Positions 36,284 to 44,830 of a stretch of 64,000 bases of DNA are shown piece by piece; positions within the stretch are counted from its first letter, which is position 1, and the number at the start of each line of letters is the position of its first letter. The stretch is from the NCBI RefSeq assembly GCF_000215085.1, contig NC_015589.1, positions 3,050,120-3,114,119 of the forward strand, given 5' to 3'. The translations under genes and the position numbers were made by a program. Below the pieces are notes generated by a model. It made no database searches. It had not been told where the DNA came from and worked only from the letters and a program-made list of their open reading frames with translations. Origin of the DNA: Desulforamulus ruminis DSM 2154 (GTDB lineage: Bacteria > Bacillota > Desulfotomaculia > Desulfotomaculales > Desulfotomaculaceae).

Positions 36284-37297
36284 TTAATTTGCCTGCACGA
36301 CCACCCCATGACCGATTCCCGGAATACTTTCCCCCTGCTGGCAACTGCAGGGGGACAATAAAGCGCCGGTTCCTAAACCAAAGAAATTTTTTAATCTTCC
36401 TGCTTTCATTTCCTTTAATAAATAACCGCAGGTTACCGTAGCTGAACAAGCGCACCCGCTTCCCCCGGCATGGGTATCCTGGCTTTCATCAAAAATCAGC
36501 ACGCCACAGTCCTGATAATTTGTCCCAAGTACAATTCCCTGCTGCTCCGCCAACCGGATGACCAGTTCCCGCCCATATTTGCCCAAATCACCGGTAATGA
36601 TTAATTCGTAAGTTTCCGGCGGTTGGTCTATGTCTTTCAGGTGCCGGACAATGGTATCCGCCGCTGCCGGAGCCATGGCAGCTCCCATATTGTTGGGATC
36701 TCCTTCTCCGTAGTCCACCACTCTGCCGATAATGGCGTGGGTTACCCTGGGACCCTGGCCGGTTTTCCCCAGCACCACGGCGCCGGACCCGGTTACCGTC
36801 CACTGGGCGGACATGGGTCGCTGTACCCCCTGCTCGGTGGGAAAGCGGTACTGTCTTTCCGCCGTGGCATAATGGCTGCAGGCACCTAACAATACGTACC
36901 GGGCAAAACCCCCGTCAATGAGCATGCTGCCCAGCGCCAAACCCTCGTACATGGTGGAGCAGGCCCCGTACAATCCCATAAAGGGGATGCCCAGGCTCCT
37001 GGCTGTAAAATTGGCGGCAATAATCTGGTTGCTGAGATCCCCGGCCAGTAAAAAATCCATGTCCGCCGGCTTTAACCCGGCTTTGGACAGGGCCAGTTCC
37101 ATGGTCTCCTGCAAAATTTTTTGTTCCGCCTTCTCCCAGGTTTTTTCCCCGTAGTACATGTCGCCGGCAATCCGATCAAAATAATCCTTCAGGGGCCCTT
37201 CCCCTTCCTTGGGCCCTACAATGGAAGCAGCAGACAGAATCACCGGCGGATTGGCAAAGGCAATGGTTTGTCTGCCAATTTTTTTTGCAGCCCCGAT
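36284..37297 (-). CDS. spoVAD: stage V sporulation protein AD, probable ATC start
   Basis: Thiolase-fold protein of the SpoVA complex that binds dipicolinic acid; 337 residues from ATC 37297, as long as B. subtilis SpoVAD. The first ordinary start codon in frame (GTG 37243) would delete the conserved KKIGRQTIAFANPP N-terminus. Between the spoVAC stop and that motif there is no ATG, GTG or TTG in frame, but AAGGAGG lies 9 bp before ATC. Family stretches include ILSAASIVGPKEGEGPL, YGACSTMYEGLALGS and LITGDLGKYG. The N-terminal codons include an A8 tract, so a slippage event or sequence error is the alternative. Confidence 0.9.
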   Translation of the reverse strand: MGAAKKIGRQTIAFANPPVILSAASIVGPKEGEGPLKDYFDRIAGDMYYGEKTWEKAEQKILQETMELALSKAGLKPADMDFLLAGDLSNQIIAANFTARSLGIPFMGLYGACSTMYEGLALGSMLIDGGFARYVLLGACSHYATAERQYRFPTEQGVQRPMSAQWTVTGSGAVVLGKTGQGPRVTHAIIGRVVDYGEGDPNNMGAAMAPAAADTIVRHLKDIDQPPETYELIITGDLGKYGRELVIRLAEQQGIVLGTNYQDCGVLIFDESQDTHAGGSGCACSATVTCGYLLKEMKAGRLKNFFGLGTGALLSPCSCQQGESIPGIGHGVVVQAN

Positions 37298-37312
37298 ACC
37301 GCTCTCCCTCCT

Positions 37313-37780
37313 TTATAATGAGATAATGTATGAAATCATTCCCGCCACCCAGGCTGTGACAATCCCAAAGACCAGCACCGGTCCGGCAATGGTAAACAAT
37401 CTGGCCCCAACGCCAAAAACCATGCCCTCGCTGCGAAACTCCATGGCCGGTGCAACCATGGAATTGGCAAAACCCGTAATGGGAACAATGGTTCCTGCCC
37501 CGGCATATTTGGCAATTTCATCATAAAGGCCCAGGCCGGTTAAAAAAGCAGCCACAAACACCAGAACCGCTGAAGTGGCCAAACCCGCATCCTGCAGCCC
37601 CAGTCCCCGGCCTGTAAAAAAATCCGTTAAAAGCTGTCCGCCGGCACAGATGGCGCCCCCAAATAAAAAGGCCAGAACTACATTTTTAAGCAGCGTGGGT
37701 TTGGGATTAACCTCCTGAACCAGTTTTTGATATTCTTTTTGATTCATCTCCGATGGATCAAAGGAATGAATTTTATCCAT
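37313..37780 (-). CDS. spoVAC: stage V sporulation protein AC
   Basis: A 155-residue membrane protein: hydrophilic N-terminus (MDKIHSFDPSEMNQKEYQ), then about four to five helices with FLFGGAICAGGQLLTDFF and KYAGAGTIVPITGFANSM. SpoVAC is the mechanosensitive pore of the dipicolinate channel. ATG 37780 follows GAAGGGAGGG; a frame to 37852 lacks a ribosome site. First spoVA gene here, after sigF. Confidence 0.94.
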   Translation of the reverse strand: MDKIHSFDPSEMNQKEYQKLVQEVNPKPTLLKNVVLAFLFGGAICAGGQLLTDFFTGRGLGLQDAGLATSAVLVFVAAFLTGLGLYDEIAKYAGAGTIVPITGFANSMVAPAMEFRSEGMVFGVGARLFTIAGPVLVFGIVTAWVAGMISYIISL

Positions 37781-37878
37781 GTCATCCCTCCCTTCGCCTG
37801 GAATCCTAAAGTTATTATTTGTGCCCAGAAGTCTTTTATTCTTTAAACCCAATATAAAAATCCGGCCTAAGCCGGATT

Positions 37879-38661
37879 TTAACTCCCCGTTGGGGTTAGC
37901 AATTCTTTTAATTTTCGCAGGGCCTGCCGTTCCAGCCGGGATACTTGAACCTGGGAAAGTCCCAGGCGAAGGGCTACTTCGGACTGGGTTTTATCTTCAA
38001 AAAACCTCCATAAAATAATCTGCCGGTCCCTCTCGGGAAGTTCAACCAGCAACTGCTTTACGGCCAGTTTTTCCAGCCAGGGAGAATCGCCGTCTTCTTC
38101 ACTGCTTAACTGATCCAGAATATAAATGGGGTCCCCGTCATCCTGGTGCAGGGTCTCATAAATGGAGGTGGGGGTCTGGGCGGCCTCCAGAGCGCTCACC
38201 ACTTCTTCCCGGCAGAAGCCCAGTTCCTTGGCGATCTCATTAATGGAAGGGTCCCTGCCCAGCCTGGCGGTTAAACGATCCCGGGCCTGCTGTATTTTAT
38301 AAGCGGTTTCCTTCAGGGAGCGGCTTACCTTCACGGGATTATCGTCCCTGAGAAAACGTCTGATTTCTCCTATAATCATGGGCACCGCGTAGGTTGAAAA
38401 TTTTACATCATAAGACAAATCAAACTTATCAATGGCTTTCATCAGCCCGATACAGCCGATCTGGAACAAATCTTCCAGCTCGTAACCCCGGTTGTTAAAT
38501 CGCTGTACCAGGTTAAACACCAGCTTTAAATTACAGTTTACCAGTCTTTCCCTGGCATCTGCATCTCCGGCCTGGGCCTTTTTAAGCAGACTCCTCATTT
38601 CCTTGTCGCTCAGCAGGGGAAACCGGGGCAGATTCATTTCCAAAAGCCTTGTGGAACTCAT
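37879..38661 (-). CDS. sigF: RNA polymerase sporulation sigma factor F
   Basis: A 260-residue forespore sigma factor. Region 2 (ARERLVNCNLKLVFNLVQRF; GCIGLMKAIDKFDLSYDVKF), region 3 (INEIAKELGFCREEV) and region 4 with the helix-turn-helix (TQSEVALRLGLSQVQVSRLE) are present. ATG 38661 follows GAGGCGGG; the frame upstream overlaps spoIIAB and is not used. Third gene of the spoIIA operon, controlled by SpoIIAA/SpoIIAB, and expected to switch on the spoVA genes that follow. Confidence 0.96.
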   Translation of the reverse strand: MSSTRLLEMNLPRFPLLSDKEMRSLLKKAQAGDADARERLVNCNLKLVFNLVQRFNNRGYELEDLFQIGCIGLMKAIDKFDLSYDVKFSTYAVPMIIGEIRRFLRDDNPVKVSRSLKETAYKIQQARDRLTARLGRDPSINEIAKELGFCREEVVSALEAAQTPTSIYETLHQDDGDPIYILDQLSSEEDGDSPWLEKLAVKQLLVELPERDRQIILWRFFEDKTQSEVALRLGLSQVQVSRLERQALRKLKELLTPTGS

Positions 38662-38677
38662 TGGCAACCCGCCTCTA

Positions 38678-39124
38678 CTAATTTGCCCTGGCTCTGGCAC
38701 CCCGAATACCAATATTTTTAAACATGGTAATGGTTGTGCCCACTCCTTTTTGGGATTCAACATTGATACGATCACTAAATGACTGCATAAAAACAAAGCC
38801 AAGGCCCATTCTCTCCGGATCGGTAGAGAAGGCGGGCTGCATGGCCAGTTTAATATCCGCAATGCCGTTGCCGCAGTCCTTGATCTGAATCTCCAGGCCC
38901 TCTTTATAAATGGTAACGGTCAGATAAACAATTTTATCCGGCTTGTTCCTGTAGCCGTGGATAATGGCGTTTCCAACAGCCTCGGAAACCGCTACTTTAA
39001 TTTCTTCCAACTCAGGCAGGGTACAATCCAGTTGCGAAGCAAAGGCAGCCACCGCCACCCGGGCAAAGGCCACATTTTCCGGAATGCTGTAGAATTCTAA
39101 GGAAAAACGATTAAGCACCTGCAC
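38678..39124 (-). CDS. spoIIAB: anti-sigma F factor SpoIIAB
   Basis: A 148-residue GHKL-type serine kinase that binds SigF and phosphorylates SpoIIAA. ATP-binding motifs: EIKVAVSEAVGNAIIHGYR (N box), KDCGNGIADI (G1) and ERMGLGFVFM (G2). GTG 39124, 8 bp after AAGGAG, gives nearly the same length as the B. subtilis protein (146); the frame extends to TTG 39145 without a site. Overlaps nothing, 13 bp after spoIIAA. Confidence 0.95.
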   Translation of the reverse strand: MQVLNRFSLEFYSIPENVAFARVAVAAFASQLDCTLPELEEIKVAVSEAVGNAIIHGYRNKPDKIVYLTVTIYKEGLEIQIKDCGNGIADIKLAMQPAFSTDPERMGLGFVFMQSFSDRINVESQKGVGTTITMFKNIGIRGARARAN

Positions 39125-39137
39125 CTGTATCACTCCT

Positions 39138-39476
39138 TTAGACAATCTTACTAAGAGCCTTGGCTTCGTCCGGAAAGTCCTCCATAATTTGCAGCAGCCC
39201 GGACAACTCCAAAACTCTTTTAACGGGGGGCTGGGCTCCCACCAGGACGACTTTGCCTCCCTGTTGCGTCAATCGTTTGTAGCGCCCCAGGATCACTCCC
39301 AAACCGGAACTATCCATGAAGGTAACCCGGGACAGGTTTATAATCAGGTGCCGGATTTTTCCCTGAAACAGCTCTTTATCCAGGGTCAGCCGCAGCTTGT
39401 CCGCTACGCCCAGATCCAATTCTCCCCCCAGGCGAACCACTAACGTATCCTGCCTGTGTTCCATATCCAACTGCAT
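39138..39476 (-). CDS. spoIIAA: anti-anti-sigma factor SpoIIAA
   Basis: A 112-residue STAS-domain protein. The phosphorylated serine lies in VTFMDSSGLGVILGRYK (Ser56/57, equivalent to Ser58 of B. subtilis). In its unphosphorylated form it releases SigF from SpoIIAB in the forespore. First gene of the spoIIA operon. Confidence 0.96.
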   Translation of the reverse strand: MQLDMEHRQDTLVVRLGGELDLGVADKLRLTLDKELFQGKIRHLIINLSRVTFMDSSGLGVILGRYKRLTQQGGKVVLVGAQPPVKRVLELSGLLQIMEDFPDEAKALSKIV

Positions 39477-39565
39477 GGTCGGTAAGCCTCCCCCTTGTCT
39501 TGTGTTCCTAATGGGTTCTACCCAAAGCCTTTCTTTTCCTGCTAAATTTTTCCAGAATTAATGTC

Positions 39566-39598
39566 GAAAAAGCAGCCGCCCGGAAGACGGCTGCTGTG
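39566..39598 (-). terminator. terminator between dacF and the spoIIA operon
   Basis: Minus strand: stem AGCAGCCG / CGGCTGCT with a 9-nt loop followed by TTTTTCG. It follows the dacF stop, so dacF and spoIIA are at least partly separate units. Confidence 0.75.
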
Positions 39599-39609
39599 CT
39601 TTCGTATTT

Positions 39610-40857
39610 TTAATCCATACCATAAACCCGGTCTAACACTTTATTAAACAGTCTAAAGGCCGAAGCTTTCTGAACCTCTTTCTGGGCCACCAAATTCACT
39701 TTTAGAACTTCCTGACCGTCTTTCATAACCAAATATTGACCGATCACCTGACCCTTTTTAACCGGCGCCTCAATTTTATCCGGCAGTTGAACTTTTCCCT
39801 GAACGGTTTTCTCCTGCCCCTTGAGCACCACTAAGCCTACAGGATCGGCAGTAGCAATTTTCAGCTTTTCCACTTCACCTTTGTCCACGGCGATTTCTCC
39901 AATTACCTGACCGGCTTCCGCCAGATTCACTGCCTTATATTTGGCAAATCCATAATTAAACAATTTAATGGTTTCCTGAAAATGAGTTCTCGGCATGGGG
40001 CAACCCAGCACCACCGAGACTAAACGCAGTCCATCCTTTTTAGCCGAAGCGGCCAGACAATATTTGGCCTCATTGGTCCATCCGGTCTTTCCGGCATCGG
40101 CACCGGGATACCATTTTAACAGTTTATTGGTATTCCACAATTTGAAATCGCCGCCCCGGAGGTCATGCTCATAAATGGAGGAGACTTCCCGGAACAAGGG
40201 ATAGCGCAAACACTGGCGCAGTACCTGGGCCATATCATAGGCCGAAGTATAATGATTTTCCACCGGCAGTCCGGTGGGGTTAGAGAAATGGGTGTTCTTC
40301 AAGCCCAATTCCTGGGCTTTTTGATTCATCAACTCTACAAAGGCTTCTTCAGACCCAGCGATGGCTTCAGACATGGCTACGCTGGCATCATTGGCGGAGC
40401 CGGTGGCAATGGAAATCAGCATTTCCTTCATAGGAAGCTCTTCCCCGGGCTCCAGAAAAATTTGAGACCCGCCCATACTGGCGGCATGTTCACTGGTGAC
40501 AATTTTATCGGTGGTTTTGATTTTCCCCTGGGCCTCTGCTTCACAAATTAAAAGCATGGTCATCAGTTTGGTTACACTGGCCATGGGACGGGACGAATGC
40601 ATGTCTTTATCCAGCAGAATCTGCCCGGAGCTATAGTCCATTAATACGGCTGTTTCCGCGGTGGTCTCCAATGGAAAACTTTTCTTCTCTTCCCCGGCAG
40701 CTTCCGGAGCCGGTTTAGGTCCATTAAGATCGGGAGCCTGCTGGCCGGCCGGTGGCTTTTGAGTTTCCGGTGCGGCCAGGGCCGACGGCAGGCAAACTGT
40801 AAAGGCCAGTGATAAACAAAGTAAAATAAATACAGTGGATTTAATCCTCGGTTTCAT
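39610..40857 (-). CDS. dacF: D-alanyl-D-alanine carboxypeptidase (DacF-like, S11 family)
   Basis: A 415-residue secreted serine peptidase that trims peptidoglycan stem peptides. Signal peptide KPRIKSTVFILLCLSLAFTV then a Pro-rich linker (about 30-60). Active-site motifs: SVTK (MASVTKLMTML), SAN (ATGSANDASVAMSE) and KTG (DAGKTGWTNEAKY). A C-terminal PBP5_C beta domain follows, ending in an amphipathic helix (FRLFNKVLDRVYGMD). ATG 40857 has AGAGGGGGAAAC upstream. Its place next to spoIIA matches dacF of bacilli, which acts in the spore cortex. Confidence 0.92.
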   Translation of the reverse strand: MKPRIKSTVFILLCLSLAFTVCLPSALAAPETQKPPAGQQAPDLNGPKPAPEAAGEEKKSFPLETTAETAVLMDYSSGQILLDKDMHSSRPMASVTKLMTMLLICEAEAQGKIKTTDKIVTSEHAASMGGSQIFLEPGEELPMKEMLISIATGSANDASVAMSEAIAGSEEAFVELMNQKAQELGLKNTHFSNPTGLPVENHYTSAYDMAQVLRQCLRYPLFREVSSIYEHDLRGGDFKLWNTNKLLKWYPGADAGKTGWTNEAKYCLAASAKKDGLRLVSVVLGCPMPRTHFQETIKLFNYGFAKYKAVNLAEAGQVIGEIAVDKGEVEKLKIATADPVGLVVLKGQEKTVQGKVQLPDKIEAPVKKGQVIGQYLVMKDGQEVLKVNLVAQKEVQKASAFRLFNKVLDRVYGMD

Positions 40858-40965
40858 TTTGTTTCCCCCTCTGGTTCTCTTTTCAACTCTCCTTTTATTT
40901 TTTGCTTTCAGGACTGATCTATGCTGAATAACCGAAGGGATTTTCTGGTAACCAAGATTAATCAC

Positions 40966-41212
40966 TAAAAAAATAGATTTATAATAAAGGACTTTATAAT
41001 ATTATGCAGAAAAATTTTATTTAGCATTGAAAATGGAGTCATTATTTTCCTCCAAAATTTTGTCGTCGATCGGAGGTAGTGCAAAAATCCCCGGGGATCG
41101 ACGACAATTTGAAAAAGTAGAGCCCTTATGGTTAAAGGGTTTTACAAAATCAGGGAACCCAATAGACATGTTCGCCATTTTAACATGTCTTTAAATTAGC
41201 CCCCTCCCACGG
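40966..41212 (+). promoter_or_regulatory. dacF upstream region and leader of CRISPR array 2
   Basis: Leader elements in order towards the array: TTGTCGTCGATC (41060-41071), 24-nt core beginning GGAGGTAGTGCAAAAA, GATCGACGACAA (41096-41107); a CCCTT/AAGGG hairpin near 41123-41140; AGACATGTT/AACATGTCT (41164-41172 and 41182-41190), ending 23 bp (from CATGTC) before the first repeat. The same elements precede arrays 1 and 3. Confidence 0.85.
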
Positions 41213-42905
41213 GTTTTTAGCCTACCTATAAGGGATTGAAACGAGGGAGAACACAATGGACTGGAGCGGACAGAAAAGTTTTTAGCCTACCTATAAGGGA
41301 TTGAAACTCCGTTCCTAAACAACATAGGTCTTCCTTTTTTAATGCGTTTTTAGCCTACCTATAAGGGATTGAAACTCTTCTCCAATCGCTCCATTTCTTT
41401 TTCTAACTCCGTTTTTAGCCTACCTATAAGGGATTGAAACAGACGGGAACCATCGAATAGAGTAGCATCTACCGCCGGGGTTTTTAGCCTACCTATAAGG
41501 GATTGAAACGCTGTTCATCAGTTAGGGTATTGAGAGCTGCGATTTCCGTTTTTAGCCTACCTATAAGGGATTGAAACTTGCTTAAACTGGATGAAAAAAC
41601 AGGGTCTATTGAGTTTTTAGCCTACCTATAAGGGATTGAAACCAGATGTCATATCCGACTATGTCAGACCACCCAAAACGTTTTTAGCCTACCTATAAGG
41701 GATTGAAACCAGTCAAATCAAACTCCACCACATCATCAAACTTTCCGTTTTTAGCCTACCTATAAGGGATTGAAACTTGTTTCGCCAACCACGTACTGGA
41801 AACGAGCATCGTGGGTTTTTAGCCTACCTATAAGGGATTGAAACTCCGAGGCGGGAAGCTATATGGTACGTCAATCAGAGTTTTTAGCCTACCTATAAGG
41901 GATTGAAACCTAGATCGTCCTCATCGTCTGTGGCATCAATTTCAGTTTTTAGCCTACCTATAAGGGATTGAAACATGGTTATGTTTATATCGAGTCCCCA
42001 AGTAATACTCGTCGTTTTTAGCCTACCTATAAGGGATTGAAACGTGGTTTCTTTGCTTTACGCCATTGCTCAATAATTTGTTTTTAGCCTACCTATAAGG
42101 GATTGAAACATCTTTTCGGCGTCCGTCTCATACTGCCATCGGTCAGTTTTTAGCCTACCTATAAGGGATTGAAACTACATGATTGGGATGATTATGCCGG
42201 AAAACTTATGGTTTTTAGCCTACCTATAAGGGATTGAAACTCCGTTGGTATAATTAGCTTGGTTGCACCACATGCAACGTTTTTAGCCTACCTATAAGGG
42301 ATTGAAACTTGAAAGCTCTCTTAATACCTCAACAATACTCTTATTGTTTTTAGCCTACCTATAAGGGATTGAAACATCAGATTGGCTTGATCTTTCATTT
42401 CCACCCTCCCTGTTTTTAGCCTACCTATAAGGGATTGAAACTACCGTAATCAACGTTTATAGACTGACCGCCTTGGTCATGTTTTTAGCCTACCTATAAG
42501 GGATTGAAACAGAAGTCTATCCCCATATTAAAGATGGATGAGGAAAGTTTTTAGCCTACCTATAAGGGATTGAAACTTTCTTCTCGGCATCATCCATCCC
42601 TCCCTCGGAAGTTTTTAGCCTACCTATAAGGGATTGAAACACTTCTACCTCGACATTCACTACAATGCCGGGGTACTGTTTTTAGCCTACCTATAAGGGA
42701 TTGAAACTTGGCAAGAATTGCTTGTTTTCCTCTGTTTCCGAAGTTTTTAGCCTACCTATAAGGGATTGAAACAGATATGGCAACTGCAAAAAGTATGGCT
42801 GTCCGTAAATGTTTTTAGCCTACCTATAAGGGATTGAAACTGGTTTCAACCCTTGATGGTCGCTTCTTAAAAAACGTTTTTAGCCTACCTATAAGGAGTA
42901 AGAAC
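41213..42905 (+). CRISPR. CRISPR array 2: 26 repeats, 25 spacers
   Basis: I count 26 copies of a 30-bp repeat that begins GTTTTTAGCCTACC and ends TATAAGGGATTGAAAC, with spacers of 34-40 bp. The last copy (42876-42905) is degenerate at its 3' end (AAGGAGTAAGAAC), marking the old end, so the leader is on the left and transcription is on the plus strand. The repeat differs from array 1 and array 3 mainly in the 5' half. No cas gene is nearby; the operon at 11-20 kb probably supplies the proteins. Confidence 0.98.
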
Positions 42906-43114
42906 ATACCATAATGGAAACTGCTGTATCCCAGTAAAATCAAAAGCCTAGCTCTGTAAAAACTTTGCTCTAATTTGTTTTTGGGGACAAATTGGGGACC
43001 GCCGCAAAGTAATAATCCCCGGCAACTCTAATGAGTGCCGGGGATTTTACAATTTTACCATTATCAATAAAAAGGAGCGGATGAAAGTTGAATGAAATAA
43101 CAGGACAACTTAGA
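42906..43114. other. trailer of CRISPR array 2 and terminator region
   Basis: The trailer contains CTGTATCCCAGTAAAATC, which recurs in similar form after array 3 (CTGCACCCAGTAAAATC). No gene. The hairpin at 43014-43048 follows. Confidence 0.5.
43014..43048 (+). terminator. terminator downstream of CRISPR array 2
   Basis: Perfect 11-bp stem AATCCCCGGCA / TGCCGGGGATT with a loop of 11 nt, followed by TTACAATTTT. Probably ends the array 2 transcript; it may also serve the minus-strand stalk-domain gene. Confidence 0.7.
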
Positions 43115-43753
43115 TCAATTTGGGTCGTCCTCTTTAGGAATATTAATTTTAATCGGTTCATTAAACAAATTATTGAGAACTTGCCGCTCAGTTAGCTCGG
43201 TTATCTGATCTTGAAACCGTTCGTGATCTATAGTGGCGTCGATCGAATTAATAACATCTTGTGCGGTTTCTGCATTCTCCCACATCTCATCAACCAATTG
43301 TTCGTCTTCCTTAACTAGATCACCATAATGAACAGCATAAACAGTTTGAGTGGCATCATCCCATTTTACTGTAAATGCTAAATTTTTTAAGACGACACTA
43401 ATTGGTAAATATGTCCTGCCATTTTTTACAACCGCTTGGGTATCATTAGCAACTTGCTTATCATCCACAAAAATGTAACTCTTACCAATCGGTACTTTTA
43501 TCACAGTGTTATTTTTTTCAACTATAGCAACTTGATTTTCGCCATCCCACTTAACAATAGCACCAGCTTCTTCCATAGTAGCCTTCAAAGGAACCTGTGT
43601 TCTATTATTCTCATCAAGGTAAGGCTTGCCTGCATCTGTTGCAAAATTAACATAACGACCATTTATATTAATTTTGATTTCCGGGGCTGCGTTTGCACTT
43701 GCACAAAAGCTCATAATGAAAATACTAGTAAGAATTATAATTACTCTATTCAT
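43115..43753 (-). CDS. secreted copper-amine-oxidase-like N-terminal (stalk) domain protein
   Basis: A 212-residue exported protein. Signal peptide NRVIIILTSIFIMSFCASANA. Two stalk-type repeats follow: IKININGRYVNFATDAGKPY ... RTQVPLKATMEEAGAIVKW (about 27-75), and SYIFVDDKQVANDTQAVVK ... RTYLPISVVLKNLAFTVKW (about 90-135). The C-terminal third is helical and charged, without a recognised enzyme domain. ATG 43753 follows AAAGGTGG. A pseudogene with the same kind of domain lies just upstream. Function unknown; probably cell-surface. Confidence 0.75.
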   Translation of the reverse strand: MNRVIIILTSIFIMSFCASANAAPEIKININGRYVNFATDAGKPYLDENNRTQVPLKATMEEAGAIVKWDGENQVAIVEKNNTVIKVPIGKSYIFVDDKQVANDTQAVVKNGRTYLPISVVLKNLAFTVKWDDATQTVYAVHYGDLVKEDEQLVDEMWENAETAQDVINSIDATIDHERFQDQITELTERQVLNNLFNEPIKINIPKEDDPN

Positions 43754-43869
43754 AAAACAAATTCCACCTTTCATTAATCTACCAAAATTCACCTCCATTC
43801 CACTATTATATATTGGTATATAATACTTAAATATCAGAAAAATGGCAATTAAAATTTGTAACTTTCTTT

Positions 43870-44201
43870 CTACTCCAGCGTTACAGTTTTACTCCCCTCA
43901 TCCCACTCCACCGTCCGGCCCAAAACTTCTGCCAGAGATCGGACTGAGGCGTAGGACCGGTCAATCAGAAGGCGCGTTAACACCTGACTACCATAATAAT
44001 CTTTACGGTTCCGGGTTCAACCGGTTCAAGCATTTCCACGCCCAGATAATCGGCGATTCACTAGGCAATGGCCGTGGCTACTGTTTCCTGAAAGGCAGCA
44101 GACCTCAGTGATGCTCAGGATTGCTGATAAACGCCATTTCCACAAGGCAGGCGGGCATATCAGTTCCCCGAGTCTTATGCATTGAATCTTATCCAGGCGC
44201 T
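43870..44201 (-). pseudogene. decayed N-acetylmuramoyl-L-alanine amidase with C-terminal stalk domain (remnant)
   Basis: Translation of the minus strand needs at least three frames but gives clear family pieces in the correct order: TRGTDMPA and VEMAFISNPEHH (amidase_3 C-terminal core), RSAAFQETVATAIA, IADYLGVEMLEPVEPGTVKI, then LIDRSYASVRSLAEVLG and VEWDEGSKTVTLE before TAG at 43870-43872. This is the C-terminal part of an amidase plus a copper-amine-oxidase-like domain. The N-terminal half is missing; the frame joins the end of azoR at about 44202. Confidence 0.75.
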
Positions 44202-44830
44202 CTAGACAAACCACTCAACGAAAGCCGGAATTTGAGTATAGGCTTCCTTAATAATTGTTTCTGTACGGTCAGGTATTGCACCGTGTCCTTCAATTACAAG
44301 GCTTCGATAATTCTCAACACCCATGAATTTCATTATATCTTTTAGATAAGAGTCGGCATGATTCATTGGATCATTTGAATGAAATCCGCCAGACGCTGGA
44401 TGTGTAAACATTTCTTGTTCGTAAGCAACCCTTGAGGTCCTTTGGGGGTATATTTAAACGTTTTACCGGCTACACATACGGTGTCGATGTATTCTTTAAC
44501 CCTGGACGGTAACCCCAGGTTCCACATAGGTGTAACAAAGATGTACTTGTCAGCCTGCACAAACTGGTCAGTAAATTGATCGTAACGTTGAAGTTTATTC
44601 TTGGTTTGTCCGTTCAGTTCATCCAAGGAAATCCCTTTTTTAAGGTTCTCTATCACATATAAAAGGTCGGAATCTATCTCAGGAATATCCGTATTATATA
44701 GATCAATAACCGTAATTTCATCTTCCGGGTTTGCTGTCCGGTATGCTTTAAGAAAAGCCTCACCAACGCCTAAACTAACTGATCGTTCAACTGTTTTGGG
44801 GTTTGCTGTTAAATACAATATTTTTGACAT
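44202..44830 (-). pseudogene. azoR: FMN-dependent NADH-azoreductase, single-base frameshift
   Basis: AzoR reduces azo dyes and quinones with NADH through FMN. Residues 1 to about 147 (SKILYLTANPKTVERSVSL ... VTPMWNLGLPSRVKEYID ... GPQGLLTNKKCLHIQ) are in one frame. The rest (ASGGFHSNDPMNHADSYLKD to AFVEWFV) is in another. The expected CAG-GCG-TCT-GGC reads CAGCGTCTGGC near 44390-44396, i.e. one G is missing. Restoring it gives a full-length protein of about 209 residues. Everything else is intact, so this is a recent mutation or a sequence error. ATG 44830, with AAAGGAGAATTAG upstream. Confidence 0.85.
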
